Assembly (NCBI GenBank): GCA_037127315.1
Contig: JBBBDQ010000913.1
Location: forward strand, 2,716,001 to 2,780,000
Direction of reading: 5' to 3'
DNA: 64,000 nucleotides
Source: Ascarosepion bandense
Lineage: Eukaryota > Mollusca > Cephalopoda > Sepiida > Sepiidae
Positions 35,136 through 45,436 of the stretch are shown one piece after another (within the stretch, counting starts at the first letter, position 1; every line of letters starts with the position of its first letter). The notes under the pieces are model-generated. The model was not told where the DNA came from and did not search any database. It worked only from the letters and a program-made list of their open reading frames with translations. The translations under genes and the position numbers were made by a program.

Positions 35136-35204
35136 ACATACTAAATTCCCATCCCACACATCACTTACATATCACATTCCCAAGAATGAATCGTTTTCAC
35201 CATT

Positions 35205-35401
35205 TATTTTCATTTCCACAAATCACCAGAAGAAGGGCACTTGCGCTCTGAAACACGAGAATTTTTGTGCAGTGATACTATGCTTTTATAAACCATTGTA
35301 ACGACTATTACAATATAAAGCTCTACATTGTATCGAGTACTCTTTATAAAAGTAAATGCTTGAACAGTGGGTTTAAAATCTATATGTTCTATCACTTTCT
35401 T

Positions 35402-35449
<48 letters not shown>

Positions 35450-35585
35450 ACGGTGATCCTTACTCATACACACAGTAAGAGGAACCTGCAGACATTGGAG
35501 GCCATGTACATCAAATCAAAACAACCAACACTCAATAAAATCAACTTTAAAACAGGAAATAACATATTACATTGCATTTGACTAC
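35205..35585 (+). mobile_element. PLE fragment: hammerhead-like box and GIY-YIG tail
   Basis: CAGAAGA near 35223, hairpin AGGGC/GCTCT and GAAA form a hammerhead-like box with one core change. After a (TA)n tract, 35475-35580 encodes NLQTLEAMYIKSKQPTLNKI, the C-terminal end of a PLE nuclease, then a stop. Confidence 0.65.
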
Positions 35586-35768
35586 ATGGTTTTGTTGTCA
35601 TTTCGCGCTATCCCGCGGTGTGAAGGCCATAAAACCGCATCGCAAACTTAAGAACTGCGTTTATTATTTTTGCTAACTATTGCCGTTGCCACGCGGAGTT
35701 TTATGTCAACACAAAATAAAATTGTCGGTGATGGTGGATTTTATAATATTTCAGTTTAAACAACCTCT

Positions 35769-35972
35769 CTGAAGATGGCTCATGTGAGCCGAAAGCTTAA
35801 AAGAAAACCAATAAATAATTATCCAAATGTTGGAGAATTTTTGTCCTTATTTTCAACTGAAATTAAAGCAAAAATACGACGTTTAGAACGGTCTCATGAT
35901 TAAACATAATAGACATTCATTGTCTCTTATATTTAACAGCATATGTTTAGAAAATTACTTGCTGCCTCGATA

Positions 35973-36020
<48 letters not shown>

Positions 36021-36225
36021 ATATAGGCAGCAGATAATTTTCTAAGCATACACTGTTAAATATAATAGACGATGAATGTCTATTATGTTTAATTATGAGC
36101 CGTTCTAAACATCGTATTTTGGCTTTAATTTAAGGTGAAAATAAAGACAAAAATTGTCCATCATTTGGACATTTTTATTATGCTGGTTCTAAGCTTTCGA
36201 CTCACATAAGCCATCTTCAGAGAAT
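35769..36225. mobile_element. PLE terminal repeats as a ~455-bp fold-back around (TA)n
   Basis: Left arm 35769-35979 (plus) and right arm 36020-36215 (minus) are inverted copies with a (TA)n centre. Each arm begins with a hammerhead-like core: CTGAAGA (35769-35775), hairpin GGCTCA-TG-TGAGCC, GAAA (35791-35794). The same appears on minus near 36182-36213. PLE copies are known to carry terminal repeats in direct or inverted order. Confidence 0.75.
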
Positions 36226-36448
36226 TTACAGAGACGGTAACATAAAGACATCCACCATCAAAGATGATATTATTCTTGTGTTGATATAAAACATTGCTAT
36301 GCAACGATAACAGTCACCGAATAGCAGAAGCAGTTCGTAAATTTGTAGTGCTGTTCTATGGCGTTACACCACGTGAATGATCGAAATGTTAACATATGTC
36401 TAAATGCAATGTAATGTGCTGTGTGTAGATTGAAATGTGATTTTATTT

Positions 36449-36482
<34 letters not shown>

Positions 36483-36515
36483 CTTCTATTAAAAAGAACA
36501 TACAAATAAAATACA
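36226..36515. other. Unassigned AT-rich DNA
   Basis: Ends in (TA)n at 36456-36481. No element signature. Confidence 0.45.
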
Positions 36516-36519
36516 GCTA

Positions 36520-36868
36520 AAACTTTTTTCTTAATCATTTCACCCCAAGCAAGGCATTCCACTGCCACTATTGCGCTTGGGGCTACATAGGGGAAGGTAA
36601 AGAGAAAGAGTGGTTAGATATAGGAAATGTCAAAAGGAGGGTGATAGATGTATAAGGATACGGAGGTTGGGGGTTGGGTGGATGGGAAGAGTGTTTGAAA
36701 GAATGGATGCGAGTTAGTTTGTTAGGAGGTGTCTATTTACCTTACATTTAAACTCCTGGAGATTGGAGCCGTCGGGGAAGCAATTATATGGAAGGGAATT
36801 TCACAGTCGGGAAGCGCGGGTAAAGAAACTGTTGTAGTAGAAATTGCGGTTGCATTTTATCGGTGAGG
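36520..36868 (-). mobile_element. LINE (jockey/CR1-like) 3' end, short
   Basis: Conserved tail (GGCA/TGCC stem-loop) plus the last coding block, truncated near 36868. Confidence 0.75.
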
Positions 36869-36974
36869 AAAACCTAACATCAAAAACAAAATCTCCTTGA
36901 AAATAGCCGTAGAAATAGCTGAAATCGCTTGGAACAATGAAAATTATTGAAAATTTATGTACTTACTTACGTTT

Positions 36975-37078
36975 TAGTCAGTCAGTTGAGCGTCATACGC
37001 GATACACGCTTTGTGCAATCATGTCTCTGAAAGATGAGTAAAAGAAAGGTCACTTACCAAATATGCATTAATATATAA

Positions 37079-37133
<55 letters not shown>

Positions 37134-37552
37134 TGTGTGTGTAAGAACGCGTTTGTAAGCAAAATGTAATTAAGAGTAATTAAGTAGACGCAAGAAGACG
37201 GGGTCAGTTCAGAAAAGTTCAACAAAGATCAGAAGAAGGAGTGACCAGAGGCTGGGAAATTCTGGCCATCAGAAAGGTCAATGTGGAGTGAGGGGGCACT
37301 GATTTTATGTACCAACAAATAATTCTCTAGCCTGGTCATATATACGACATTTACGACAGGCTCCTCCTATCCAAGGAAGCACTTGCCCATCATCTAAAAT
37401 CTTATGATGACTACACTGACTGTCATCGACAAAGACTTACAGTAAAAATCCTGCTAAAAAAAATCGAACGTCTCCCCTCTTTTCGATAAAAGAAACCGTT
37501 TATTTATCCAAAACTTGCCTTTGCCCCTTCGTCTACGGTTATAGAGCAGAGT
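36975..37552. other. SINE-2 scrap, (TG)n and unassigned DNA
   Basis: 36975-37029 is a minus-strand SINE-2 3' fragment. (TG)n occupies 37084-37142. 37143-37552 has no recognised family. Confidence 0.55.
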
Positions 37553-38115
37553 TTGAATTATTATTTAAAGATTCGAAGGCGAATTGGCATGGCAAAGGAC
37601 GCGTTCCAAAAGCTGACTAAAGTACTAACACACAGGAAATTTTCACTAGAAACAAAGAAAAGAGTGCTGGAATGCTATGTGATGTCAGTTCTTCAATACG
37701 GCAGTGAATGCTGGATAATATCATCGAAAATGAGGACAAAACTGGAAGCAGCGGAAATGTGGTTCTACAGAAGGATGCTCCGGATATCGTGGACTGAGCA
37801 TGCAAGCAACGATGAGGTGTTGGAAAGAATGGCAACAAAAAGGAAATTAATACTGAGCATCAGGAAGAGACTACTAAAGTTCCTGGGACACGCAATGAGG
37901 AAGGAAATTTGGAGAACCTGATACTGACTGGTCAGATAGAAGGAAAGAGAGATAGAGGAAGGCAGCGGATAACATATTTGCAGGGTCTGATCAGGTGGAT
38001 GACGGAACGGGGGTTGCCAGGAGCAACAGGAGTAAACATACTTAGAGCCACAAGGAATAGGGAGACGTGGAGAACCATGATTGCCTACGTCCTGAAGGGA
38101 CAGGGCACATAGAAG
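37553..38115 (+). pseudogene. RTE-like LINE C-terminal fragment, frameshifted
   Basis: [20 protein letters not shown] through [31 protein letters not shown] and LGHAMRKE. Then a frameshift near 37910 and [20 protein letters not shown], ending KGQGT stop at 38112. It lacks the YADD palm. An AAGAAG tail follows. Confidence 0.85.
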
Positions 38116-38147
38116 AAGAACAAGATGTAATAGATAACGGCTTGTCA

Positions 38148-38432
38148 TGAGAAATCGGAGATCCGAGTTCGAATTCCATCGGTTTCTTTAGATTCACTTC
38201 TCCTCAAATGTCCTTAAGAAGAGTAAGAAGCCGTCTCTCCCAACAAACTATCGACTGAATATCAGAACAGATTGGGTTCTATAGCCTTAGTTAGCAAACA
38301 GTCTACTGTGCATATAAATGGCAATATACTGCGAAAAGATTTTCAGCCATGTTATGAATCGTTAAAGACATGATCGTCCAAGCATATATTACGTATGGCA
38401 ACTATCGTACTGATCTAATGACTGAATATTTA
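38148..38432 (+). mobile_element. SINE-2, full length but diverged
   Basis: B-box-like GAGTTCGAATTCC, central block with GATTGGGTTCTATAGCCTTA, and a mutated 3' hairpin. Confidence 0.7.
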
Positions 38433-38607
38433 AGTCTGAGTTTTGTCCTCTGTTACGAGGATGCATTTATATATAAAGAATATTAATAAAGTCAACAAAA
38501 TGTTCAAATCTATAGTAAGGGATTCTACTGAGTCCTACTTGTTACTACGAATAAGTTTTCATCCATGAAGTAGTTGTAAAATACAGAAATTATAAATAGA
38601 ATGTTTG

Positions 38608-38719
38608 GAAGATTCTAGATCATTCCAGCATATTCAAGAAAAATCTAGATGATTCGAGAAATGCGCTAATTAGGTGCTAGCCTCTATAAAAATAGGTTTT
38701 TTGAAGAGAATTGTCAGTT
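38608..38719 (+). promoter_or_regulatory. Candidate TATA promoter with heat-shock-element-like sites
   Basis: Three sites fit the GAAnnTTC/TTCnnGAA heat-shock element pattern: GAAGATTC (38608), TTCAAGAA (38633) and TTCGAGAA (38653). A TATAAA box (38685) follows, and an initiator-like TCAGTT (38714) lies about 30 bp downstream of it. The next 250 bp have no convincing gene. It may be a retroelement promoter or a relic. Confidence 0.45.
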
Positions 38720-38759
38720 GTACCAAAGGAATTTCTGGCATTTCTCCGGATTTGATTTG

Positions 38760-39284
38760 TGGATATTATATCCAGCCAAAAGAATTTCTATGAAAAGTTA
38801 CCGACCAACAAAACCCAAAAAGAGGACCTCTGGAACGAAACTGGGAAATAGGATTTTTGAATATTTTCATTGATGAAACAAAAAGTTAATCTTTATATAT
38901 TTGTTGAATTCCAGTAATAGCACTTAGATTATTTCGCTAGCCCTAATGTGGTAAAGATGTCTGATTCACTTCCCTTCTCCTTCGTAACACTTCGTCTGTA
39001 AACTCTGTCTTTTCTGTTTTGAATACCACAAGAGCCACTCAATGTAAAGTTTCCCTGAATGGATTTGTTTTATGGACGACTGTCGACAAAAAATGTTAAG
39101 ATTTGAGAGTTCGAGGGAACTTTTTTCGGAAGTCTGTACCACAAGGGTAAAGCTCTGGGAAGAAATTGTTTGAGAGGCACATCTTCCTTAGTAATGGCGT
39201 AAAGTTGCAATGGTCGGAAAAGCAAGGGTGAACGTTTTAAAGAAAATGCAAACGAAAAACACTGTACTTAGAATTAAAATAAAA
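38760..39284. other. Unassigned DNA with possible LINE traces
   Basis: AAGAGCCACTC near 39030 resembles the start of the block at 32160. Otherwise unassigned. Confidence 0.35.
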
Positions 39285-39445
39285 TAGTTGAAATCTTGAA
39301 CATGTGATGAAGAAAATTTGACAATTCTGGAAAATACTGAGGTAGGACACTGGAATTCATTAATTAAATGGATGTCAGCTACAAAGGATGGGAAGTAGTG
39401 GAGAGCCATAATCGGTGACATCCTGATGTAACACGACACATAAAC
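39285..39445 (+). pseudogene. Diverged RTE-like LINE C terminus
   Basis: Codons read HVMKKI then WMSATKDGK, a stop, WRAIIGDILM, a stop and HDT. This matches the order of the RTE copies ([26 protein letters not shown]). A separate, older subfamily. Confidence 0.6.
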
Positions 39446-39470
39446 GTTGAAATAGAATATATGAACATTA

Positions 39471-39472
39471 GC

Positions 39473-39525
<53 letters not shown>

Positions 39526-39808
39526 TGGACAGTCAGCTAAAGTGTCATACGTAATACACGATGTCGAAAGAGAAATGACTGACTGGGCAGAAGATTTTCC
39601 CGCAGTATGCTGCCATTACTTTCTGCGGTAGATATGTTGCCAACCATGCCTACAGAACCAAATCTGTCCTGCTATTTAACCCATAGGGGGAGAGAGAAGA
39701 GATGGATCAACACCTTTCTCAAGGGCATTTAATCAACGAGTTCAACAGGAATTCTAACTCGGATCTCCGATGTCCCGTTCCGAGCCGATGTCCACTGCAC
39801 CGAGAAAC

Positions 39809-39847
<39 letters not shown>

Positions 39848-39857
39848 TGAACGGTCT

Positions 39858-39894
<37 letters not shown>

Positions 39895-39895
39895 T
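39471..39895 (-). mobile_element. SINE-2 (39533-39806) between GATA tracts
   Basis: A full-length minus-strand SINE-2, from 3' domain at 39533 to head GTGCAGTGGACATCGG near 39800. It is flanked by (GATA)n at 39475-39523 and 39809-39895, the latter with a TGAACGGTCTTA spacer. Confidence 0.8.
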
Positions 39896-40104
39896 CAAAT
39901 TATCGTAGCTCGATTCTAGTTACGAACAAATAAAGACGGACACATGGCCTACAACCATCACTTAGTTCGGCACAAGAAAATGTCTAAAGGAGATAAATTT
40001 GTCAACCAGACATAAAATTTCAGATTTATCATGAATCGAGTCATGATTATATGCCACTGAACAGGCCAATTCTCTTTGAGTAAATGCTGGAATATATATA
40101 TATG

Positions 40105-40382
40105 TATATAACGCCCTCACACCTTGATTGAGCACTCTGGAAGAATGTTAGACTTTGAAAAAACAGTAGTTACTCTAGCACTTATGTATCGCTCATTCAG
40201 TAATGAATTAGAGCACTCTAACTACTGGCGTATGATACATCATAAATTAAAGTCTGTTTCCTTCTGCCGAGCGCCCATAGCTCAGAGGTAGACTCACAGA
40301 CTGACGCCAATTCGGTAAAAGCAATCGGATGTCTAACCGTACTGATGAGCCGTGATACAGCGAAACAGATCTGTCTGAGGAT

Positions 40383-40388
<6 letters not shown>
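40105..40388 (+). mobile_element. Hammerhead SINE, subfamily 1, longest copy
   Basis: The 5' extension (40105-40262) is shared with 930-770 (minus) and 24770-24862. It has A box TAGCTCAGAGG, but the B box is deleted (sequence jumps from CAATTCGGT to AAAAGCAATCGG), so this copy should not be transcribed by Pol III on its own. A (TA)n tail begins at 40386. Confidence 0.75.
40337..40380 (+). ncRNA. Hammerhead ribozyme motif, two mismatches
   Basis: Core CTGATGA (40342-40348), GAA, stem III ACA-GATC-TGT and C at position 17 are intact. Stem II GCCGT/ACAGC has one C-A mismatch, and stem I CCGTA/TGAGG has one G-A mismatch. Confidence 0.65.
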
Positions 40389-40435
<47 letters not shown>

Positions 40436-40579
40436 AAATCTCAACACTTAATTAAACGGTTATAAATCCGGAATTTATTTCAGTAAATTTTTTCCAACGG
40501 TCTGAACGCGGCAAGTGTAAAATATTTCTTTACATTGCTTAAATAAATTCTAGACTGGGACACTAATGAGTAAATGATA

Positions 40580-40604
<25 letters not shown>
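40386..40604. repeat. (TA)n tracts and short spacer
   Basis: TA dinucleotides at 40386-40433 and about 40582-40612, with 150 bp of unassigned sequence between. Confidence 0.8.
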
Positions 40605-40621
<17 letters not shown>

Positions 40622-41085
40622 TCTCTCGGACGAACGCTCATCGTATATAAATAAATAAATATTGTCAAAAAATACATTTTTAAACTTACAACTTTTTAGT
40701 AGTTTTTCCTATATATATATATATATAGGAAAAACTACTAAAAAGTTGTAAAATTAAAGATGTATTTTTTGACAGTATTTATTTATTTCTATTATTATAT
40801 TTGATATTTCAGACCGTCCTCGGCCTTTCATCAGAAACAAATGATTTTAAAATTTAAATTAGAAACGTTTACGCGATGAGCGTTCGTCCGAGAGATTGTT
40901 TACATCACTTGACGCAGAAAGCGGCAGATTTTTTTTAATATTTGTAAACGCAAACCCATCCCTAACAATACCTACAAATCTTGTTTTAAAGAGAATTTCT
41001 TTAAGTGTATCTAAAAAATGTTTAACTATTGAAATATTTATAAAGGTACAAAACACCTAAGTCCCTACTTAACCCTAGCCTGTAT
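40605..41085 (-). mobile_element. PLE end with fold-back and hammerhead
   Basis: A 65-codon minus frame (40859-41056) reads LKEILFKTRFVGIVRDG and ends at a stop. 25 nt later lies a hammerhead-like motif (40807-40834). Beyond it 40613-40790 folds back: TAAACAATCTCTCGGACGAA at 40614 pairs with its inverse at 40885-40904, and GGAAAAACTACTAAAAAGTT surrounds a TA core. I assign it to PLEs by this layout; the protein block is not diagnostic. Confidence 0.55.
40807..40834 (-). ncRNA. PLE-type hammerhead motif
   Basis: On minus: CTGATGA, a 6-pair stem II AGGCCG/CGGTCT (one G-T pair), then GAAA. Stem III would be minimal, as in published PLE hammerheads, which are thought to act as dimers. Confidence 0.6.
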
Positions 41086-41094
41086 GTATTTAAT

Positions 41095-41128
41095 TTTAAT
41101 ATATATATATATATATATCAATCTATTT

Positions 41129-41166
<38 letters not shown>

Positions 41167-41784
41167 AAATAGATTGATCATTATCATCAGGAGTTGTCTG
41201 TAGAGATACATCCGTATATACGTATGGATATATCCGTCTCAACATGGCGGCAAAATCATGGCTCATTGCGTTATCATAACTGACAAAGGTAAGTTCAATG
41301 TTATCTTGGATGCAGACTGTAAGTCAATACGATTAAAAACAGCCAGAATTTTGAATATGACATCAGCTTCCGTGTGTGTTACTAGCTCGATTCTTAAGAC
41401 TACCGTCACGAGTACACCAATGATCCCGATAGATATTGACATATACGAATCTTAGCGTTGTATGTCGAAAGTCCATATACTTAGGGACGTCAGTATGGAT
41501 TTCTCTCTTTCGTTAAATATTGTGTAATGTTGTGTCCCTTCAGGGCATAAGTTGTTATGGAATTGAATAAATTGAGTGAACGCATCTTGTGAACGGGATA
41601 AAGTTATGTGGTTTTCTGTTAAACTTTTGAATTTAGACTAGATTCTCCTAGAGTAGTGCTACTCAAACTATATGATGTGGCGAACCGGTAGTTTTTTTTT
41701 TTCCAATATACCAGGGACCAGCAAGCAAAGTAAGCCAATCCAGCTGAGTAAAGAGGGTACTCTGAACCCCCGAATTTTTTTTTT
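41095..41784. other. TA palindrome and unassigned DNA
   Basis: 41118-41179 is a perfect-looking palindrome, ATCAATCTATTTTGC flanking a TA core. 41180-41784 has no recognised family; a 65-codon frame at 41258 is unsupported. Confidence 0.5.
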
Positions 41785-42033
41785 TTTGAGATACGTCCGA
41801 GCTCGAATCCAGTTGAATTCCTTATAGTCACTTACGCGCAAATACCCTTGAGAAAGGTATTAATCTGTCTCTTCCCTCCAGTTATGGGTTAAATAACAGG
41901 ACAGATTGGGTTCATTCGCATTTGGCTGGCAACCAGTCTACCGCAGAAAGTAATGACAACTTTCTCCGGGATAACCTTCTGCACAGTCAGTCATGTCTCT
42001 TTCGTGTATCACGTATGGCACTTAACTGACTGT
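41785..42033 (+). mobile_element. SINE-2, near full length
   Basis: From the B-box-like GAGCTCGAATCCAG to ACTTAACTGACTG. The 3' hairpin is deleted (TCTCTTTCGTGTATCACG). Confidence 0.75.
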
Positions 42034-42535
42034 TTCAGGGACATTTTGAAACTATCTTTAATAAACATGAGGATATGATATCTAGTTCATTCTAAGGGCA
42101 GTCATCATTGATGTAACAATTCTTCCCAGTGTGACATTGACCGGTACCATATTTGTGCTATATTAGATATGGCCATTGGTTTTGAGAGTATATATTTTAA
42201 AAATCCAGAAAACATATTTAAAGTTAATATTAATACTTCGTAAGCAATATGAATTTAAGAAAAGACATTAATCTTCCTAAAAATAGACAAACAGTAAAAC
42301 AAAATATTAATTTTAATTAATTGAAGATGTATTTAAAATATATGATATGTATATATCATGAATATATGAATGGAACAAAGTCTGATGCGTATTCATTTCA
42401 CTGTTTTGCTGTTCATTATATCGCATTCGTTAGTTGGATAGCAATAACTTTTAACATGAGTGAGTAAATGAACAATGTAGCCATAATAATATAAAACTAA
42501 AATGAAGATGTAAAAACAAGTTGACTTTGAAGCAA
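42034..42535. other. Low-copy AT-rich DNA
   Basis: No recognised element or frame. Confidence 0.45.
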
Positions 42536-43020
42536 CAGGAGTCATTCAAATTTAGCCATATAGCTATATTCTCTACTTGTACTTCTTATGGATGGGAGTT
42601 GCAATAAAAAGCAAGAGAAATGAAGATGAAAGAAATACTAGTGAAAAATGAATAATAACTGACAATGCTTCATCTAAGAAGGCTAACCAGCAGGAGTCAT
42701 TCAAATTTAGCCATATAGCTATATTCTCTACTTCTACTTCTTATGGATGGAAGTTGCAATAAAAAGCAAGAGAAATGAAGATGAAAGAAATACTAGTGAA
42801 AAATGAATAATAATTGACAATGCTTCATCTAAGAAGGCTAACCAGCAGGAGTCATTCAAATTTAGCCATATAGCTATATTCTCTACTTCTACTTCTTATG
42901 GATGGAAGTTGCAATAAAAAGCAAGAGAAATGAAGATGAAAGAAATACTAGTGAAAAATGAATAATAATTGACAATGCTTCATCTAAGAAGGCTAAGCAG
43001 CAGGAATCATTTAACTTTTG
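42536..43020 (+). repeat. 155-bp tandem repeat, three copies plus partial
   Basis: CAGGAGTCATTCAAATTTAG begins at 42536, 42691 and 42846, and a diverged fourth start (CAGGAATCAT) is at 43001. Spacing is exactly 155 bp. The second and third units are nearly identical, which implies recent duplication. The period is not a multiple of three, so it is not a protein repeat. Confidence 0.9.
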
Positions 43021-43533
43021 TCATAAGCTACTTTTTCTATTCTTATTTGTTCAGCACGAGATTTGAAAAAATAAAAACTGTAGGGACAACAGGTCTGACG
43101 CATTTCTGAAAGTAGATTTATTGCCTGTGTGTCCTAATAAGATGCGTTTTATACGCAGAAAATGTGGTTGATTTTGACAGATTGCAGGGATCTTTAGTAC
43201 GGATTCTTATTACAGCATCGAAAAAAGAAAAAAAAAACAATCTTCTGTACAGACATTTAGAATCGAATCGAAGAGTAATTCTCCAGAGAGGGAAATTCTA
43301 AGTGAATGCACAAATAAGATAATCAGAAATTGGTTGTTTCGTCCAAATTGGTAGAACGCGGGAAAATCACAAGAGAATTGTAATGAGGCTTGGGTGTGTG
43401 GGGTGGCATGCAAAGAATTGACTTGGCGCGGATTTTTTAATAAAGAGGTTGGAGGATGAAGAAGGAGAAAAAAGTTTTTGAACAATAGTTTCAATTTAAA
43501 ATTGAACAAAGGCTACTGGAAACCACACACCTA

Positions 43534-43588
<55 letters not shown>

Positions 43589-43649
43589 CATGCAGTGTGG
43601 GTGTAGAAGTATCTAAATGGGTATCCTGTACGTGCAATGGTAGGATAAC
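43021..43649. other. Low-copy DNA and (TA)n
   Basis: (TA)n at 43537-43585. A 99-codon minus frame (43210-43509) has no family signature. Confidence 0.45.
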
Positions 43650-43905
43650 TCTCTAAGCGAGCTCTAAATATATATGTATATAAATATATATAGAGCAAAT
43701 ATAAAATAATTAAGGAAGACACGTTATTTCATGGTAAATCGGAAGTATCGGCCTATTTCAGGCGAACCATCATCTACTTCCGTCTTTATTGTACAAAGGA
43801 TTTGTGTAAAATCCTTTGTACAATAAAGACGGAAGCTGATGATGGTTTGCCTGAAATAGACCAACACTTCAGATTTAACATGATATTAAGTGTCTGCCTT
43901 AAAGT
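43650..43905. mobile_element. Fold-back element family B, copy 1
   Basis: Inverted arms of about 70-75 bp meet near 43808 (AAAATCCTTTGTACAATAAA side). Each arm carries GAAGCTGATGATGG ... CCTGAAATAG, a hammerhead-like order (CTGATGA, short hairpin, GAAA at 43853). The same element is at 48900. Probably a PLE-derived terminal inverted pair. Confidence 0.6.
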
Positions 43906-43984
43906 TTCTTATATATATATATATATATATACTGCAGTTAAAGACAACAACACCCAAAGAGATTTACAATATGAAGAAAGCTGA

Positions 43985-44079
43985 CTGCAAAATAACATTT
44001 TTAAAGACATGTAATGTTTCAATGCAAATGTAATTAAATTAGATTGCACGCACAAATCTACACAGTCTGTGATACACAT

Positions 44080-44125
<46 letters not shown>

Positions 44126-44240
44126 TAGAAATTTTTAGATATTCTACAATTTCATGGGTAATACATATTTCACAGCAAACCTTGCTGCTAGGTTTACTGT
44201 GAATATCCGTATTACCCATGATTTTTTTTTGTGAAATACT

Positions 44241-44295
<55 letters not shown>
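43985..44295. repeat. (TA)n tracts and a short hairpin
   Basis: CATGGGTAATAC at 44152 and its inverse near 44219 form a hairpin of about 30 bp per arm (inner arms CACAG/CTGTG), flanked by (TA)n at 44085-44122 and 44244-44295. Confidence 0.7.
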
Positions 44296-44296
<1 letters not shown>

Positions 44297-44744
44297 TAGC
44301 AGTATAGCCTGGCGTAGCTCAGGTGTAATGGACGTTGGCACGAAAGACTAAAAAAGCAATAGTTGTTTCCAATTAAAGCGAAATCGTAGACTGATAGAAA
44401 AATGAATAGATGTAAGTCAAATTTTGATTTCCTGATATCGATATCATATTTTCTGCACTATTGTAAAAACTGCAACCTTGAAACTTCTGAATATCGTTTC
44501 TTATGTCTTTGGCTATAATTGTATGAAATTTGATTAAAATCAGACCACTCCTTCTATAACCCGATTTATTCGATTATGGATTTTCGATGTTTATCGGGGG
44601 TGCTTCGACACAAAATCTAGCTAAGAACACTCGCAGACGCTTATAGTACAACTGTAAATTTTCAAGAAAATTGGTTCAGCCGTTTCGGAGTCTATAGGTA
44701 ATGGATACACACACACAGAGACACATGCACACACACAAAGTTCC

Positions 44745-44781
<37 letters not shown>
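44296..44781 (-). mobile_element. Non-autonomous Helitron, 5' end eroded
   Basis: The CTAG end at 44296 is preceded by A and has the CCTGGCGT version of the palindrome. The TCTAAACTT start is lost in an expanded (TA)n tract. Confidence 0.7.
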
Positions 44782-44782
<1 letters not shown>

Positions 44783-45358
44783 GTCAAGTCCGTAAACGGC
44801 GAGAATTAGCCAACAAGATCAACTTGATATAAAAATATTATGTGTTATATTGGTATAGATAGCTCAATGGATGTCATCCAGAGCAATACAATAGGGTGGA
44901 TGTGTGTCTGTGGATATATGTAAGTATAAACATATGTGCATTTGTATGTACATATATAGATGTATGGACATGTGTGTTTGTGGATATAAATAAGTATACG
45001 AGAATGTGTGAATATGTAGGGTTACACGTACATATGTATCCATGTGCTTGTGAATATGCGTGTAATGATTTTATGGTCACTATCCAAGAAGGATGACCTC
45101 TTTGCGAATGGTATAGATCCAAAATCGAGGTAATGCCAATACCTTTGTTTTTTTTTATCCTTTTACTGGTTATCCCTTTCATTTTAAAGAAATGCTTATT
45201 CAAGGAAAATATTTGCGCCGAATATTTGTACCGAATGGAATAAATATCGTGTGGTCAGATGAAATGAGCAAATTTAGCTCATAGAAATTAATTATAATTT
45301 ACAACTAATCTAAATGACATGTTGTGTTTTTCTTTACACCCCCCACACACAGACACAG

Positions 45359-45430
<72 letters not shown>
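44782..45430. other. Low-copy DNA, CA and TA tracts
   Basis: Contains TAGATAGCTCAATGG (A-box-like) near 44866 but no matching B box. A TGTGT/TATG-rich stretch lies at 44900-45060, (CA)n at 45350-45387 and (TA)n to 45430. Confidence 0.45.

Positions 45431-45436
<6 letters not shown>

Noticed and set aside
41184..41190. CTGATGA (minus) as a further hammerhead
   Set aside because: No stem II hairpin and no GAAA downstream; it belongs to a TA palindrome flank.
44860..45120. Another tRNA-derived SINE (TAGCTCAATGG)
   Set aside because: The only B-box-like motif is about 240 bp away, too far for a type 2 Pol III promoter.
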